Source: Methylotenera sp. | Lineage (GTDB): Bacteria; Pseudomonadota; Gammaproteobacteria; Burkholderiales; Methylophilaceae | Length of the DNA: 50,506 nt | NCBI GenBank assembly: GCA_023259635.1 | Contig: JALRGX010000148.1 | Span: forward strand, 1 to 50,506 | Direction of reading: 5' to 3' | Part shown: in pieces, positions 40,708 to 50,506 of the stretch | Layout of the letters: each line of letters opens with the position of its first letter | Numbering within the stretch: the stretch's first letter is position 1 | Position numbers and translations under genes: made by a program | The notes under the pieces: generated by a model | The model's input: only the letters and a program-made list of their open reading frames with translations | Told to the model about the DNA's origin: nothing | Databases searched by the model: none

Positions 40708-43431
40708 TTATGCCTTACTAAAAACACTAATGATCTTTTTCAGCTCAGGTACGCAAGAACCACATTGGGTTCCACATTTGAGTTTATTTTGAAGCGTAAT
40801 TAGATCTGCGCCTCTGGATACAGCGTCGATAATTTCATTTTCTGAAACATCCAGGCAGTTGCAAATAATTTTCCCCCTGCTTGGTTGAGATGCTGGCGGA
40901 GCACTTAGAGGGGCTAAAGCCCATTTTCTGAGATCATTGGTAAATTCGCCTGTGGTCATTACTTCTTTCAACCATTCAGTTGCAAGTGTTTCACCTACCA
41001 GACGTACGCCTGTCACTTTTTTATCGGAAGTTTCAGAACCAGAAGACTCAACCAGAATGCGCTTGCTAATGCCGCGTTTATCATCTTGATAATTAAGTAA
41101 TGGCATGTCATCCATCATGCCTAAAATTTCATCTATTTTGGATATTAGAGCCATATCCGGGGCTTCGTGATGCGCCGCCTTAAATATGAGAATGCCGGCA
41201 TGGCCATGCTGCTGACGGCCAAATAAGCCGCATGTGGCGTAATCAAACATCGATAGCATGTTGCGAAGTTTTTGCAGCAAAGTCAGGTCATTAATCGAGC
41301 GCATGATTGTCATGCGCCATGGCAGGGTTAATTTCTCGACTCGAATTGCAGTGTGTTTAAGTTCCGGTTGTTTTGAGGTTTTATCAAATGCTGAAGGCGT
41401 CATGGCATTTACACCAAGGCCATTCATGAAGTTGTTGTTCCAATGCATGGGTATAAAGGTCTGTGTTTCTTGAATATCACTGGAAACCCTGGCCTGCACC
41501 ACCAAACTGCCGCGTTTGTTGCTGACTTTTACGATGTCACCATCTTTGATTTGACGGCGTGACATATCCTGTTGGTTCATGTAGATCAAAGGCTCTTCTG
41601 CATGATTAAACAGCTGTGCTATCGTGCCGGTTCGGCTCATACCGTGCCATTGATCACGCAACCGCCCGGTTAATAGATGCAGTGGGTGGCGTGCATCAAT
41701 TTTATCTGTAGTTGGTTTGTATGAAGTATTGATGAATTTAGCTTTGCCATCTGCGGTTGCAAATACGCCGTCAGTATACAGCCGCGCCCTGCCGGTGCCA
41801 TCTCCGGACTTAAAAGGCCACTGTTGCGGGCCTTGTTCATTCAGCAATGCATAGCTTAACCCTGTGATGTCCAGATCGCGGCCGCGCGTGGTTTCACGGT
41901 GTTCGTTAAATATTTCTTCTGTTGCGGTATAAGGAAATAAACCGGAAGTTTTTCCTAGCTTTTTCTCCAGGCGCTGCGCAAAATCCACCATAATTGCCCA
42001 GTCATGACGTGCTTCTGCCGGCGGCATAATTGCCGGGTTCACGCGAGTAATCCGGCGTTCAGAATTTGTGACTGAGCCTTCTTTTTCTCCCCAAGTGCTT
42101 GCCGGCAAGAGCACGTCGGCATATTTAGCAGTGCTGGTATTATTAAAAGCATCCTGCACTACAACCAGTTCAGCCGCATTCAGAGCATCCAGTACATTAT
42201 TCAGGCCTGGCATGGAGTGTGCCGGATTGGTGCAGGCAATCCAGATTGCTTTAATCTCCCCTGCTTTTACTGCCTCAAACATTTCTACAGCCGTTTTCCC
42301 GGCTTTCTCCGGTACGGAATCAACGCCCCATAGTTTGGCGATCTCGGAGCGATGCACCGCATTGGCCAGATCACGATGCCCCGACATAAGGTTGGCCATA
42401 CCCCCTACTTCGCGCCCACCCATGGCATTGGGCTGGCCAGTAAGCGAGAATGGCCCGGCACCTGGTTTGCCGATCTGCCCTGTTGCAAGATGCAGGTTGA
42501 TCAGCGCAGCATTTTTATCCGTACCGTGTATGGATTGATTCAGGCCCATGCAGTACATGGACAAGCTTGGACCATGACCGAACCACTTGGCTGCGGTTAC
42601 GATATCTGATTCTTGAATGCCGCAAATATCTGCAACCATTTTAGGCGTGTATTCACGCACTGTATCTTTTAGTGCTTCAAAACCGGCCGTATGTGATTTG
42701 ATGAATTCAGTATCCAGCAGCCCTTCCCATAACAACACGTGCAGCATGCCGTTAAACAGGGCTACATCTGTTCCTGGCTGGATTGCCAGATGTAAGTCTG
42801 AAGATGTTGCTGTGTCAGTTTTGCGCGGGTCTACTACGATAATTTTTAAATCGGGATTCTTGTTTTTGGCATCTTCGATACGCCTGAAAATGATTGGATG
42901 TGCAAATGCAGTGTTCGACCCCGCAATCAATAAGCAGCCTGTATGATCAATATCCTCATAACACGCCGGTGGCGCATCAGAGCCCAGTGTGACTTTGTAG
43001 CCGGCAACCGCAGATGACATGCAAAGGCGTGAGTTTGAGTCTACATTATTGGTACCGATCAGGCCTTTAGACAGTTTGTTAAAAACATAATAATCTTCCG
43101 TCAGCAACTGTCCGGATATATAAAACGCCACACTGTCTGGACCATATTGCTTAATAGTTTGTGCAAATTTATCGGCAACAAAATCGAGGGATTGATCCCA
43201 GCTTGCTTTTGCTCTATGCCCTTCGCGTTGCATACGCATTTCGGGGTAAAGCAGTCGATTATCCAGTTTTGCAGTAAGGTGCAGCGTAGAGCCTTTGGTG
43301 CACAGGCGTCCAAAATTTGCTGGATGGTCAGGATCTCCCTTGACATCAACTATCACATTATTTTCAGAATGGATAATGACGCCGCATCCAACGCCGCAAT
43401 AACAACAGGTAGATTTTGTTTGTTTGATCAA
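40708..43431 (-). CDS. nasA: Assimilatory nitrate reductase catalytic subunit
   Basis: TKSTCCYCGVGCGVI [4Fe-4S] motif, molybdopterin domains, C-terminal BFD-type CNCLDVSENEI...CGTQCGSCVPEL. Confidence 0.95.
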   Translation of the reverse strand: MIKQTKSTCCYCGVGCGVIIHSENNVIVDVKGDPDHPANFGRLCTKGSTLHLTAKLDNRLLYPEMRMQREGHRAKASWDQSLDFVADKFAQTIKQYGPDSVAFYISGQLLTEDYYVFNKLSKGLIGTNNVDSNSRLCMSSAVAGYKVTLGSDAPPACYEDIDHTGCLLIAGSNTAFAHPIIFRRIEDAKNKNPDLKIIVVDPRKTDTATSSDLHLAIQPGTDVALFNGMLHVLLWEGLLDTEFIKSHTAGFEALKDTVREYTPKMVADICGIQESDIVTAAKWFGHGPSLSMYCMGLNQSIHGTDKNAALINLHLATGQIGKPGAGPFSLTGQPNAMGGREVGGMANLMSGHRDLANAVHRSEIAKLWGVDSVPEKAGKTAVEMFEAVKAGEIKAIWIACTNPAHSMPGLNNVLDALNAAELVVVQDAFNNTSTAKYADVLLPASTWGEKEGSVTNSERRITRVNPAIMPPAEARHDWAIMVDFAQRLEKKLGKTSGLFPYTATEEIFNEHRETTRGRDLDITGLSYALLNEQGPQQWPFKSGDGTGRARLYTDGVFATADGKAKFINTSYKPTTDKIDARHPLHLLTGRLRDQWHGMSRTGTIAQLFNHAEEPLIYMNQQDMSRRQIKDGDIVKVSNKRGSLVVQARVSSDIQETQTFIPMHWNNNFMNGLGVNAMTPSAFDKTSKQPELKHTAIRVEKLTLPWRMTIMRSINDLTLLQKLRNMLSMFDYATCGLFGRQQHGHAGILIFKAAHHEAPDMALISKIDEILGMMDDMPLLNYQDDKRGISKRILVESSGSETSDKKVTGVRLVGETLATEWLKEVMTTGEFTNDLRKWALAPLSAPPASQPSRGKIICNCLDVSENEIIDAVSRGADLITLQNKLKCGTQCGSCVPELKKIISVFSKA

Positions 43432-43435
43432 TTGA

Positions 43436-43750
43436 TTACTCTTTTAATTCTAAAAATACAAATCCATCTTCAACTTTAGTCTTGAAACATGCGGTTTCAC
43501 CGACATCCGGTTCTTCCGCTTTGCCGTCTATCAGGCTTATTTTCCAGCTATGCAATGGGCAAGCTACTTTATCCCCATACACAATGCCCTGTGATAGCGG
43601 CCCGCCTTTATGCGGGCATTTGTTATTAATGGCATATACGCTGTCATTTTCCAGGCGAAAGACCCCTATTTCCTGATCTTTTGCGCGTACAACGCGCGCT
43701 CCCAGTTTAGGAATATCTTCCAGTAATAACACTTTTACCCAATTACTCAT
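43436..43750 (-). CDS. nirD: Nitrite reductase small subunit (Rieske)
   Basis: CPHKGGPLSQGIVYGDKVACPLHSWKISL. Confidence 0.94.
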   Translation of the reverse strand: MSNWVKVLLLEDIPKLGARVVRAKDQEIGVFRLENDSVYAINNKCPHKGGPLSQGIVYGDKVACPLHSWKISLIDGKAEEPDVGETACFKTKVEDGFVFLELKE

Positions 43751-43787
43751 GTTGTTTAATCCTTTGTATCATGCCTACTGTCTAAAT

Positions 43788-45488
43788 TCAGACAATGATT
43801 AATAAATAAATCAATAAAAAATTCAAGATTAAAGAAAAAGCCGCAATCCATTGCCACTTAACAAACCGCGCCCTGGCAACCAGCGGTGTCCTGGCCGGTG
43901 CCAGAATAGGTTTTGATTCACCAGATTCAAGTGCCAATATCATTTCTTCAGCTGTTTCAAATCGCATTGCGGGATCACGGGCAACTGCTTTTAAAATAAT
44001 GTTTTCCAACCACAGCGGTGTATCTGGACGGTATCTGGACGGTGGAACCGGGTCGCTGAATTTTGGGTGTTGGAATGGCTCAACTTCTCCGTATGGATAT
44101 TTACGCGTGAGCAAATGGTAAAGTGTAACCCCTGCTGCATAAATGTCCGTACTGGCACTCGCCATTTCTCCTTCAAATAATTCCGGTGCCATGAAGCTCG
44201 GCGTACCCGGGTTTTGCATAGACTCTATCTTTCCAATACCACTGCTGACCGCAATACCCAGATCCAGAATGCGCAGGCGCTGGTCGCTACCCTGATGCAC
44301 ATTGGCAGGTTTAATATCACGGTGAATGATATTGAGTCGATGGAGCGCACCCATGCCACGCATCATATCTATGCCGATTTTAGCGATGCCAGCAATTGTA
44401 AAGTGGTGCCCGCCATCCAGCCTCTGCTGCAAAGTAGCTCCCTCATGCCAGCTGATGACAAAATACAACTTGCTGCGATGTTCAACCGATACAGGAAAAA
44501 CTTGAGGCAAGTGTTGAGAGACAACCCGTTTTGACAGCCACTCCTCATTTAACAGAGCGGCACATGTTTCTTTATCTGCCGCCAATAGTGGCTGCAAGGT
44601 TTTTAGTACAAATAACTGACGCGTTTTGACATGCCGGACCTTATATAAGAGGCTGGCACGCGACTCGTGCAGCAGTTCGACAATTTCAAAATTATCCAAC
44701 AAGTCGCTGACATTTAATTTATCAGGAACCATTAAATGCCGGCCACTTGCAATCAGCTCTGACAGTGTATCTTCGCCAGGCTGTATCACCTGGGCGGCAA
44801 CCGCAGTACAGTTATCCTGACTGCCTTTTTCCAAAGCGGATATAGTTAGGTGTTTACATAACAGCGATGGGTCATCATAGAGCTCTAATGCTTTCTGTAT
44901 GTACTTTTCATCAAGCGCCCCCCAGACGCCATCGCTCATTACAATAAACACATCATTCGTGGCAAGCTCACCTTCAATAAAATCCACAAACAAATGCTGA
45001 TCCAACCCAACCGCGCGCTTCAGCACATGACGCATATCCGGCCTATCCCACACATGGTCGGTTGTAAGCTGTTTGAGCACACCGTCACGGTAAAGATAAA
45101 TGCGCGTGTCACCTACATGGGCGGCATAGTAACGCTGCCCACGTAACAACAGCAAAGAAAGCGTCGTTGCCATGCCTGCCAGATCGCGATTCGCATTGGC
45201 CTGGGCCATTAACCAGCGATTAGCTGCCGTAATGACCTTGTCCAGTGCAGTCAATGGTTCCCACGTATCCGGTGTAGCATAATAGTCGGAGGTAACAGTT
45301 CTCACCGTCATTTCTGCTGCTTCGCCACCGCCTGCATTCCCGCTGACACCATCTGCCACAGCAACAATAGCACCCTTAACATTTAGCTGCGCTTGTGCCG
45401 GCGTGGCGACCCCCACGTAATCTTCATTACGTGGTCTGGGGCCGGTGAGACTGGATTGGCCTGTTGTGAATTTTAGCGACATTTGCAA
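43788..45488 (-). CDS. Bifunctional PP2C phosphatase / Ser-Thr protein kinase with C-terminal TM
   Basis: PP2C RPRNEDYVGVA, VADGVSGNAGG, MSDGVWGALDE; kinase MGALHRLNIIHRDIKPANVH...LDLGIAVSS...PGTPSFMAPELFEG; C-terminal TM helix. Confidence 0.93.
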   Translation of the reverse strand: MQMSLKFTTGQSSLTGPRPRNEDYVGVATPAQAQLNVKGAIVAVADGVSGNAGGGEAAEMTVRTVTSDYYATPDTWEPLTALDKVITAANRWLMAQANANRDLAGMATTLSLLLLRGQRYYAAHVGDTRIYLYRDGVLKQLTTDHVWDRPDMRHVLKRAVGLDQHLFVDFIEGELATNDVFIVMSDGVWGALDEKYIQKALELYDDPSLLCKHLTISALEKGSQDNCTAVAAQVIQPGEDTLSELIASGRHLMVPDKLNVSDLLDNFEIVELLHESRASLLYKVRHVKTRQLFVLKTLQPLLAADKETCAALLNEEWLSKRVVSQHLPQVFPVSVEHRSKLYFVISWHEGATLQQRLDGGHHFTIAGIAKIGIDMMRGMGALHRLNIIHRDIKPANVHQGSDQRLRILDLGIAVSSGIGKIESMQNPGTPSFMAPELFEGEMASASTDIYAAGVTLYHLLTRKYPYGEVEPFQHPKFSDPVPPSRYRPDTPLWLENIILKAVARDPAMRFETAEEMILALESGESKPILAPARTPLVARARFVKWQWIAAFSLILNFLLIYLLIIV

Positions 45489-45497
45489 TTGCTCTCA

Positions 45498-46703
45498 TTA
45501 AACCTTAGCTGTGGTTGCTGAACCCCAAGTAGTTCTCCAGCGGGTTTTAACGCCCATCAAGCCGCCCATGGCAAGTATTGCCAATGCTGAGAAAATCACC
45601 AAGCCCATTTGATAGCTGCCAAAGTTTTGCTTGAAATAACCCAGGCTTGCCGCCAGGTAGAAACCGCCAACACCACCCGCCATACCGACCAGGCCAGTCA
45701 TCACACCGATTTCTTTACGGAAACGTTGTGGTACCAGTTGGAACACAGCACCATTGCCCATTCCCAACATCGCCATGGCAGGCATAATAACAGCCAAAGC
45801 AGCTTGATAGGTTGACAAACCAAAGCTCATGACCAGCAGTAATACTGCCGCTAACGCGTACATTACCAACAATGTTTTTACACCACCGATTCTATCGGCA
45901 ATTACACCACCCAAAGGACGTACCAATGAGCCGATAAACACACATGCAGCGGTACAGTAACCTGCAGCTACCGGACCAAGGCTATATAAATCGTTAAAGT
46001 AAATCGTTAATGATGATGCCAAGCCGACAAAACCGCCAAACGTCACGCTGTAGAAGAACATAAACCACCAAGCGTCTTTATCTTTCAGGATCGTTAGATA
46101 CTGACCCAGTGATTTAGGCAGCGGCGCATCTGCTGTGTCTTTTGCAAAGTAGCTATAAAACACCAGTACGATCATTAACGGAATCAAAGCTAGGCCCAGT
46201 ACATTATTCCAGCCATAAGCAACAGCCAGCCCTGGTGCGAACAGCGCAGCAAACACTGTACCAGAGTTACCGGCACCCGCAATGCCAAGTGCTGTGCCTT
46301 GATGCTCAGGCGGATACCAGCGTGAGGCCAATGGCAATGCCACAGCAAAAGAGGCGCCTGCAAAGCCCAATCCCAAACCTAGCAGCAATGCCTGCTGGAA
46401 GGTGTGTATGCCGTGCATCCATGCAAAAAACAAACTTAAAATTACAATCACCTGACCGACGACTCCTGCCATTTTAGGTTTGATCTGATCGACCAGCACG
46501 CCCATGACAATTCTTAACAATGCGCCTGCCAATACCGGTGTTGCCACCATCAAGCCTTTTTGTGCAGGTGATAATTGCAGGTCTGTGGCTATTTGTACAG
46601 CCAATGGCCCTAGTAACACCCACACCATAAAACTTAAATCAAAATATAAAAACGCAGAAAATAATGTTGGTTTATGGCCAACCTTCCAAAAGCTACTTTT
46701 CAT
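45498..46703 (-). CDS. narK: NarK/NasA-type nitrate/nitrite MFS transporter
   Basis: 12-TM MFS; GNGAVFQLVPQRFRKEIGVMTGLVGMAGGVGGFYL nitrate-porter signature. Confidence 0.93.
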   Translation of the reverse strand: MKSSFWKVGHKPTLFSAFLYFDLSFMVWVLLGPLAVQIATDLQLSPAQKGLMVATPVLAGALLRIVMGVLVDQIKPKMAGVVGQVIVILSLFFAWMHGIHTFQQALLLGLGLGFAGASFAVALPLASRWYPPEHQGTALGIAGAGNSGTVFAALFAPGLAVAYGWNNVLGLALIPLMIVLVFYSYFAKDTADAPLPKSLGQYLTILKDKDAWWFMFFYSVTFGGFVGLASSLTIYFNDLYSLGPVAAGYCTAACVFIGSLVRPLGGVIADRIGGVKTLLVMYALAAVLLLVMSFGLSTYQAALAVIMPAMAMLGMGNGAVFQLVPQRFRKEIGVMTGLVGMAGGVGGFYLAASLGYFKQNFGSYQMGLVIFSALAILAMGGLMGVKTRWRTTWGSATTAKV

Positions 46704-46729
46704 GGTATTCCCCTAAATTAACAAAAAAA

Positions 46730-49159
46730 TCAAACAGAAATGGTTTCAAACTCTTTGAACTGATCGCGTTTCTGAACACGCTCGGCCCAAGGATTAACTG
46801 CTCCTTGCAGTGCATATAGCAAGCGCTCGTAAGCTGCCTTCCTGCCATCTGCATCTTCAACTACACGTTTCTTGACATAGTCCATGCCTACCCGCTCCAG
46901 CCAATGCACAGTGCGATCCAGATATCTGGCTTCCTCACGGTAAATCTGGATAAATGCACCTGAGTACTCAAGCACTTCGTCATGGGTTTTTACCTTGCAC
47001 AGGAACTGTGCAACTTCGGTCTTGATACCGCCGTTACCGCCTACGTAGATTTCCCAGCCTGAATCCACGCCAATAATGCCGACATCTTTAATCCCTGATT
47101 CTGCACAGTTGCGCGGACAGCCGGAAACCGCGAATTTGACCTTGTGTGGTGCCCACATATGATCAAAGGCCTTTTCTATATCAATCCCCATCTGTGTAGA
47201 GTCTTGAGTGCCGAAACGACAGAACTCGGATCCCACACAGGTTTTAACCGTACGGATCCCTTTGGAATAGGCATAACCGGAAGGCATATCCAGGTCTTTC
47301 CACATGCCAACCAGGTCTTCTTTTTTCACGCCCAGCAAGTCAATACGCTGGCCGCCGGTCACTTTCAGCATCGGCACCGCATACTTATCGGCCACATCAG
47401 CAATCTTGCGCAGCTGATCCGGCGTGGTGACCCCGCCATACATACGCGGCACAACTGAATATGTACCGTCTTTCTGGATGTTGGCGTGTACACGTTCATT
47501 GATAAACCGTGATTGCGGATCATCCACAGCTTCATGTGGCCAGGTAGAGATCAGGTAGTAATTCAGTGCCGGGCGACAGCTTGCACAGCCATTGGGCGTG
47601 CGCCATTCCATACCTTTGATCGCATCCGGAATATTGAGGTATTTATGAGTACGTATTTCTGCCCGTACTTCTTCATGGTTTTTATCGGTACATCCGCAAA
47701 TGGCTTTACTGGTAGATGGCGGTGCATAGCCACCGCCCAAGGTACTGGCAAGAATCTGCTCAACTAATCCGACACATGAACCACAGCTGGAACCAGCTTT
47801 GGTTTGTTTTTTTACATCATCAATCGTGAACAGTCCTTTATCCTGAATTGCTTTAACGATGGTGCCTTTACATACACCGTTACAGCCGCACACTTCCATT
47901 TCATTGGTCATGGCGGCAGCTTTATCCTGGCCCTGATGGCCGGTATTTCCCAGTGAGTCCTGTCCGAACATCAGGTAATCACGAATCTCATGAATAGGTT
48001 TGCTATCCCTGAGCATTTGAAAATACCACGAACCGTCCGTGGTATCCCCATAAAGCACACTGCCGATGATTTTGTCATCTTTGATAACGAGCTTTTTGTA
48101 AACCCCGCCAACTGCATCGTGCAAAACAATTTCTTCCGTTTCTTCATTGCCCTCAAACTCACCGGCGCTGAACAGGTCAATTCCTGTAACCTTTAATTTG
48201 GTTGAGGTAACAGAACCTTTGTACAAACCGATACCAAAATTACCAAGGTGCGTTGCACATACCTTTGCCATTTCAAACAGCGGCGCTACCAGACCGTAGG
48301 AAATACCGCGGTGACTGACACACTCCCCTACCGCATAAATACGTGGATCAAAGGTCTGCATGGTGTCATTCACCACAATACCGCGGTCACAGTGGATACC
48401 GGCAGATTGAGCCAGTTCAAAATTAGGGCGTATGCCTACTGCCATCACAACAAGGTCAGCTGGAACATAAGTGCCATCGCTAAACTGCACAGCTTTCACA
48501 CGGCCATCGGCATCACCAACTAAACGCTCGGTATTGGTTTCAAGTAAAAACTTCAGGCCTTTGGCTTCAAGATTATTTTTCAGCATTAACCCTGCGGTCT
48601 TGTCTAGCTGACGGTCAAGCAACCATTCATTCCTGTGTACTACCGTTACATCCATGCCCTGAATTTTCAGGCCATTGGCAGCTTCCAGGCCCAGCAAACC
48701 ACCGCCAATTACAACCGCATGCTTGTATTTACTCGCTGCCTGTATCATGTCATTGGTATCTTTGATGTCACGGTAACCAAGAACGCCGTCTAGCTCTTTG
48801 CCTGGAACCGGCAATATAAATGGCTTGGAGCCTGTTGCAATCAATAGCCGGTCGTATTCTGCACTGGTGCCGTCAGCGGCATATACCACCCGATTTTTAC
48901 GGTCGATTTTGTTAATGCGGGCATTGGTGTATAGAGCAATATTGTTTTCCGCATACCACTCACGGCTGTTCAAAATAATGTCGTCAATGGTTTGCTCATT
49001 TGCTAAAACCGGCGATAGCATAATGCGGTTGTAATTAGGGTATGGTTCATCCCCAAACACGGTTATGTCATAAATATCAGGCGCTATCTTTAATAACTCC
49101 TCTACAGTACGCATCCCGGCCATGCCGTTCCCAACCACAACCAATTTCATTTTTTTCAT
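46730..49159 (-). CDS. nirB: Nitrite reductase large subunit
   Basis: LVVVGNGMAGMRTVEELL, FAD/NAD domains, two BFD-like Cys clusters, siroheme/[4Fe-4S] TCVGSEFCRFGTQDS...SGCPRNCAESGIKDVG. Confidence 0.96.
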   Translation of the reverse strand: MKKMKLVVVGNGMAGMRTVEELLKIAPDIYDITVFGDEPYPNYNRIMLSPVLANEQTIDDIILNSREWYAENNIALYTNARINKIDRKNRVVYAADGTSAEYDRLLIATGSKPFILPVPGKELDGVLGYRDIKDTNDMIQAASKYKHAVVIGGGLLGLEAANGLKIQGMDVTVVHRNEWLLDRQLDKTAGLMLKNNLEAKGLKFLLETNTERLVGDADGRVKAVQFSDGTYVPADLVVMAVGIRPNFELAQSAGIHCDRGIVVNDTMQTFDPRIYAVGECVSHRGISYGLVAPLFEMAKVCATHLGNFGIGLYKGSVTSTKLKVTGIDLFSAGEFEGNEETEEIVLHDAVGGVYKKLVIKDDKIIGSVLYGDTTDGSWYFQMLRDSKPIHEIRDYLMFGQDSLGNTGHQGQDKAAAMTNEMEVCGCNGVCKGTIVKAIQDKGLFTIDDVKKQTKAGSSCGSCVGLVEQILASTLGGGYAPPSTSKAICGCTDKNHEEVRAEIRTHKYLNIPDAIKGMEWRTPNGCASCRPALNYYLISTWPHEAVDDPQSRFINERVHANIQKDGTYSVVPRMYGGVTTPDQLRKIADVADKYAVPMLKVTGGQRIDLLGVKKEDLVGMWKDLDMPSGYAYSKGIRTVKTCVGSEFCRFGTQDSTQMGIDIEKAFDHMWAPHKVKFAVSGCPRNCAESGIKDVGIIGVDSGWEIYVGGNGGIKTEVAQFLCKVKTHDEVLEYSGAFIQIYREEARYLDRTVHWLERVGMDYVKKRVVEDADGRKAAYERLLYALQGAVNPWAERVQKRDQFKEFETISV

Positions 49160-49173
49160 GTCAATTTCTCCAT

Positions 49174-49947
49174 CTACGCAGCTACATTGAAAGTAGCCAA
49201 TAATTTTTTACTGTTAGCCATGTGAACGACATCACCAATGACAATGATGGCCGGGCTATCCAATTTATGCTCATGTACTGCCATAGGCAGCATGGCAAGC
49301 GGTGCGGCTGCACAGCATTCCTCAGGCAATGTTCCGTGCTGAATAGCGATGGCCGGCGTGTCATGTTCCATCCCTGCTGCGAGTAAATCGCTTACGATTT
49401 CTGACACTTTTTTAATGCCCATGTAAATCACCAGTGTCGTTTTACTTGCAACCAGCGCCCTCCAGTTCAAAGGCTCACCATCCTGTGTATGCCCGGTGAA
49501 CATCGTGACGCCATGTGTAAACTCCCTGTGTGTTATCGGAATTCCCATGCTTGCTGGTACTGCAATTCCGCTAGTAATGCCTGAAATCACTTCATATTCG
49601 ATACCGGCATTCAACAGGGCTAACATTTCTTCGCCACCGCGCCCGAACAGGAATGGGTCACCGCCTTTTAAACGCACTACCAGCTGCCCTTGCTCAGCCA
49701 ATGCAATCAGCATGCGGTTGATAAAATGCTGCGGCGTAGATTTACAGCCGCCTCTCTTGCCGACATGAACTAGTCGTGCCTGTGGGCAATGCTCCAAAAT
49801 GGCGATATTTACAAGGTCATCAACAAGCACTACATCAGCAAGTTTCAAGGCTTTTATAGCCTTGAGCGTAATCAGCTCAGGGTCACCCGGGCCAGCACCT
49901 ACCAAAAAAACCTTACCTGACATGTTTAATCCAGCCTTTTTCAACAA
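49174..49947 (-). CDS. cobA: Uroporphyrinogen-III C-methyltransferase (siroheme synthesis)
   Basis: VFLVGAGPGDPELITLKAIKAL, RLKGGDPFLFGRGGEE, GIPITHREFTHGVTMFTGH; ATG near 49921 likely the true start. Confidence 0.95.
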   Translation of the reverse strand: MLKKAGLNMSGKVFLVGAGPGDPELITLKAIKALKLADVVLVDDLVNIAILEHCPQARLVHVGKRGGCKSTPQHFINRMLIALAEQGQLVVRLKGGDPFLFGRGGEEMLALLNAGIEYEVISGITSGIAVPASMGIPITHREFTHGVTMFTGHTQDGEPLNWRALVASKTTLVIYMGIKKVSEIVSDLLAAGMEHDTPAIAIQHGTLPEECCAAAPLAMLPMAVHEHKLDSPAIIVIGDVVHMANSKKLLATFNVAA

Positions 49948-49962
49948 AAATTGATGCTTCGT

Positions 49963-50506
49963 TTACAAGTTGTAGTTCAGTGTCAGCCATAACTTATCGG
50001 TATCTCTAATACGACCTGCGGCGTTTTGGTCACTCTCTGAATATTTGCCGTATTCCACTTTTGCCATCAGCTGCTTGTTATAGCTGTAACTCGTAGCGAC
50101 GTTCCACTCGCGGCCATATTGGTCTGCGATACCTCCGCCTACTTTATTAAAGTCTTCATCTGAGTTCATCCAGTGGTAATCAGCAAAAAATGCAAAGTCA
50201 CCGTATTTGTATGTGGCGGTAATAAATGAATCGCGCATACCTTGTTTGGGCGTGACCAGAAACTTGTCTGTCCATCCCTGGAACAAATGATTGGTGCCAA
50301 AAGGTGTTTGGAAAGCGTATTTACCATCGTTGCTGCTCAATAGCTCCTGGTCGGCACGTAATGTGAAGCTGCCATAAGCCACTCCTCCACCCAACTTGTA
50401 ATAATGGGCATCAATATTTTTATCACCGCCTGAGTAATCCTGCTGTTTCGCATATTCAGCGGTGTAAAGAATCTTCCAGTCATCATTCAGCTTACTAGCA
50501 CCATCT
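49963..50506 (-). CDS. Porin / outer-membrane beta-barrel protein (partial, N-terminus beyond window)
   Basis: Alternating amphipathic strands and terminal LWLTLNYNL; the frame stays open to the window edge (DGASKLNDDWKILYTAEYAKQQDYSGGDKNIDAHYYKLGGG). Confidence 0.75.
   Translation of the reverse strand, partial: DGASKLNDDWKILYTAEYAKQQDYSGGDKNIDAHYYKLGGGVAYGSFTLRADQELLSSNDGKYAFQTPFGTNHLFQGWTDKFLVTPKQGMRDSFITATYKYGDFAFFADYHWMNSDEDFNKVGGGIADQYGREWNVATSYSYNKQLMAKVEYGKYSESDQNAAGRIRDTDKLWLTLNYNL

Overview
This 50.5 kb window looks like a betaproteobacterial (Methylophilaceae-like) chromosome segment at the replication terminus. From left to right it contains: the end of an exopolysaccharide/O-antigen locus (epimerase, sugar transferase, WbpM/CapD-like protein) with an EpsA-like LuxR regulator; rnr-rlmB; mqo; a three-gene redox/signalling module (FHA-decaheme cytochrome, membrane protein, flavin oxidoreductase with two cNMP domains and a 4x[4Fe-4S] ferredoxin); a fungal-FCY1-like cytosine deaminase; selO; a decayed IS3-family element next to AT-rich sulfotransferase and glycosyltransferase-like genes; relA and an MHYT-GGDEF gene bracketed by two identical tRNA-Glu genes; queF; smc-zipA-ligA-cysQ; msrPQ-doxX; and a nitrate assimilation operon (porin-cobA-nirB-narK-PP2C/kinase-nirD-nasA). 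The most interesting signal is at 38.93-40.65 kb. A near-canonical dif site (38933-38960) and a degenerate, directly repeated dif-like site (40627-40654) bracket about 1.69 kb. That interval holds five tightly packed small genes, including a VC1465/XafT-like Xer recombination activation factor and a cluster of strong hairpins. I read it as a minimal Xer-exploiting integrative element (IMEX), possibly a TLC-phi-like satellite with no replication or coat genes of its own. Gene polarity flips exactly at this site, and the three KOPS-like octamers I found by eye all point toward it, so it is probably the true chromosome-dimer-resolution locus. All calls come from reading the sequence; no database search was run.
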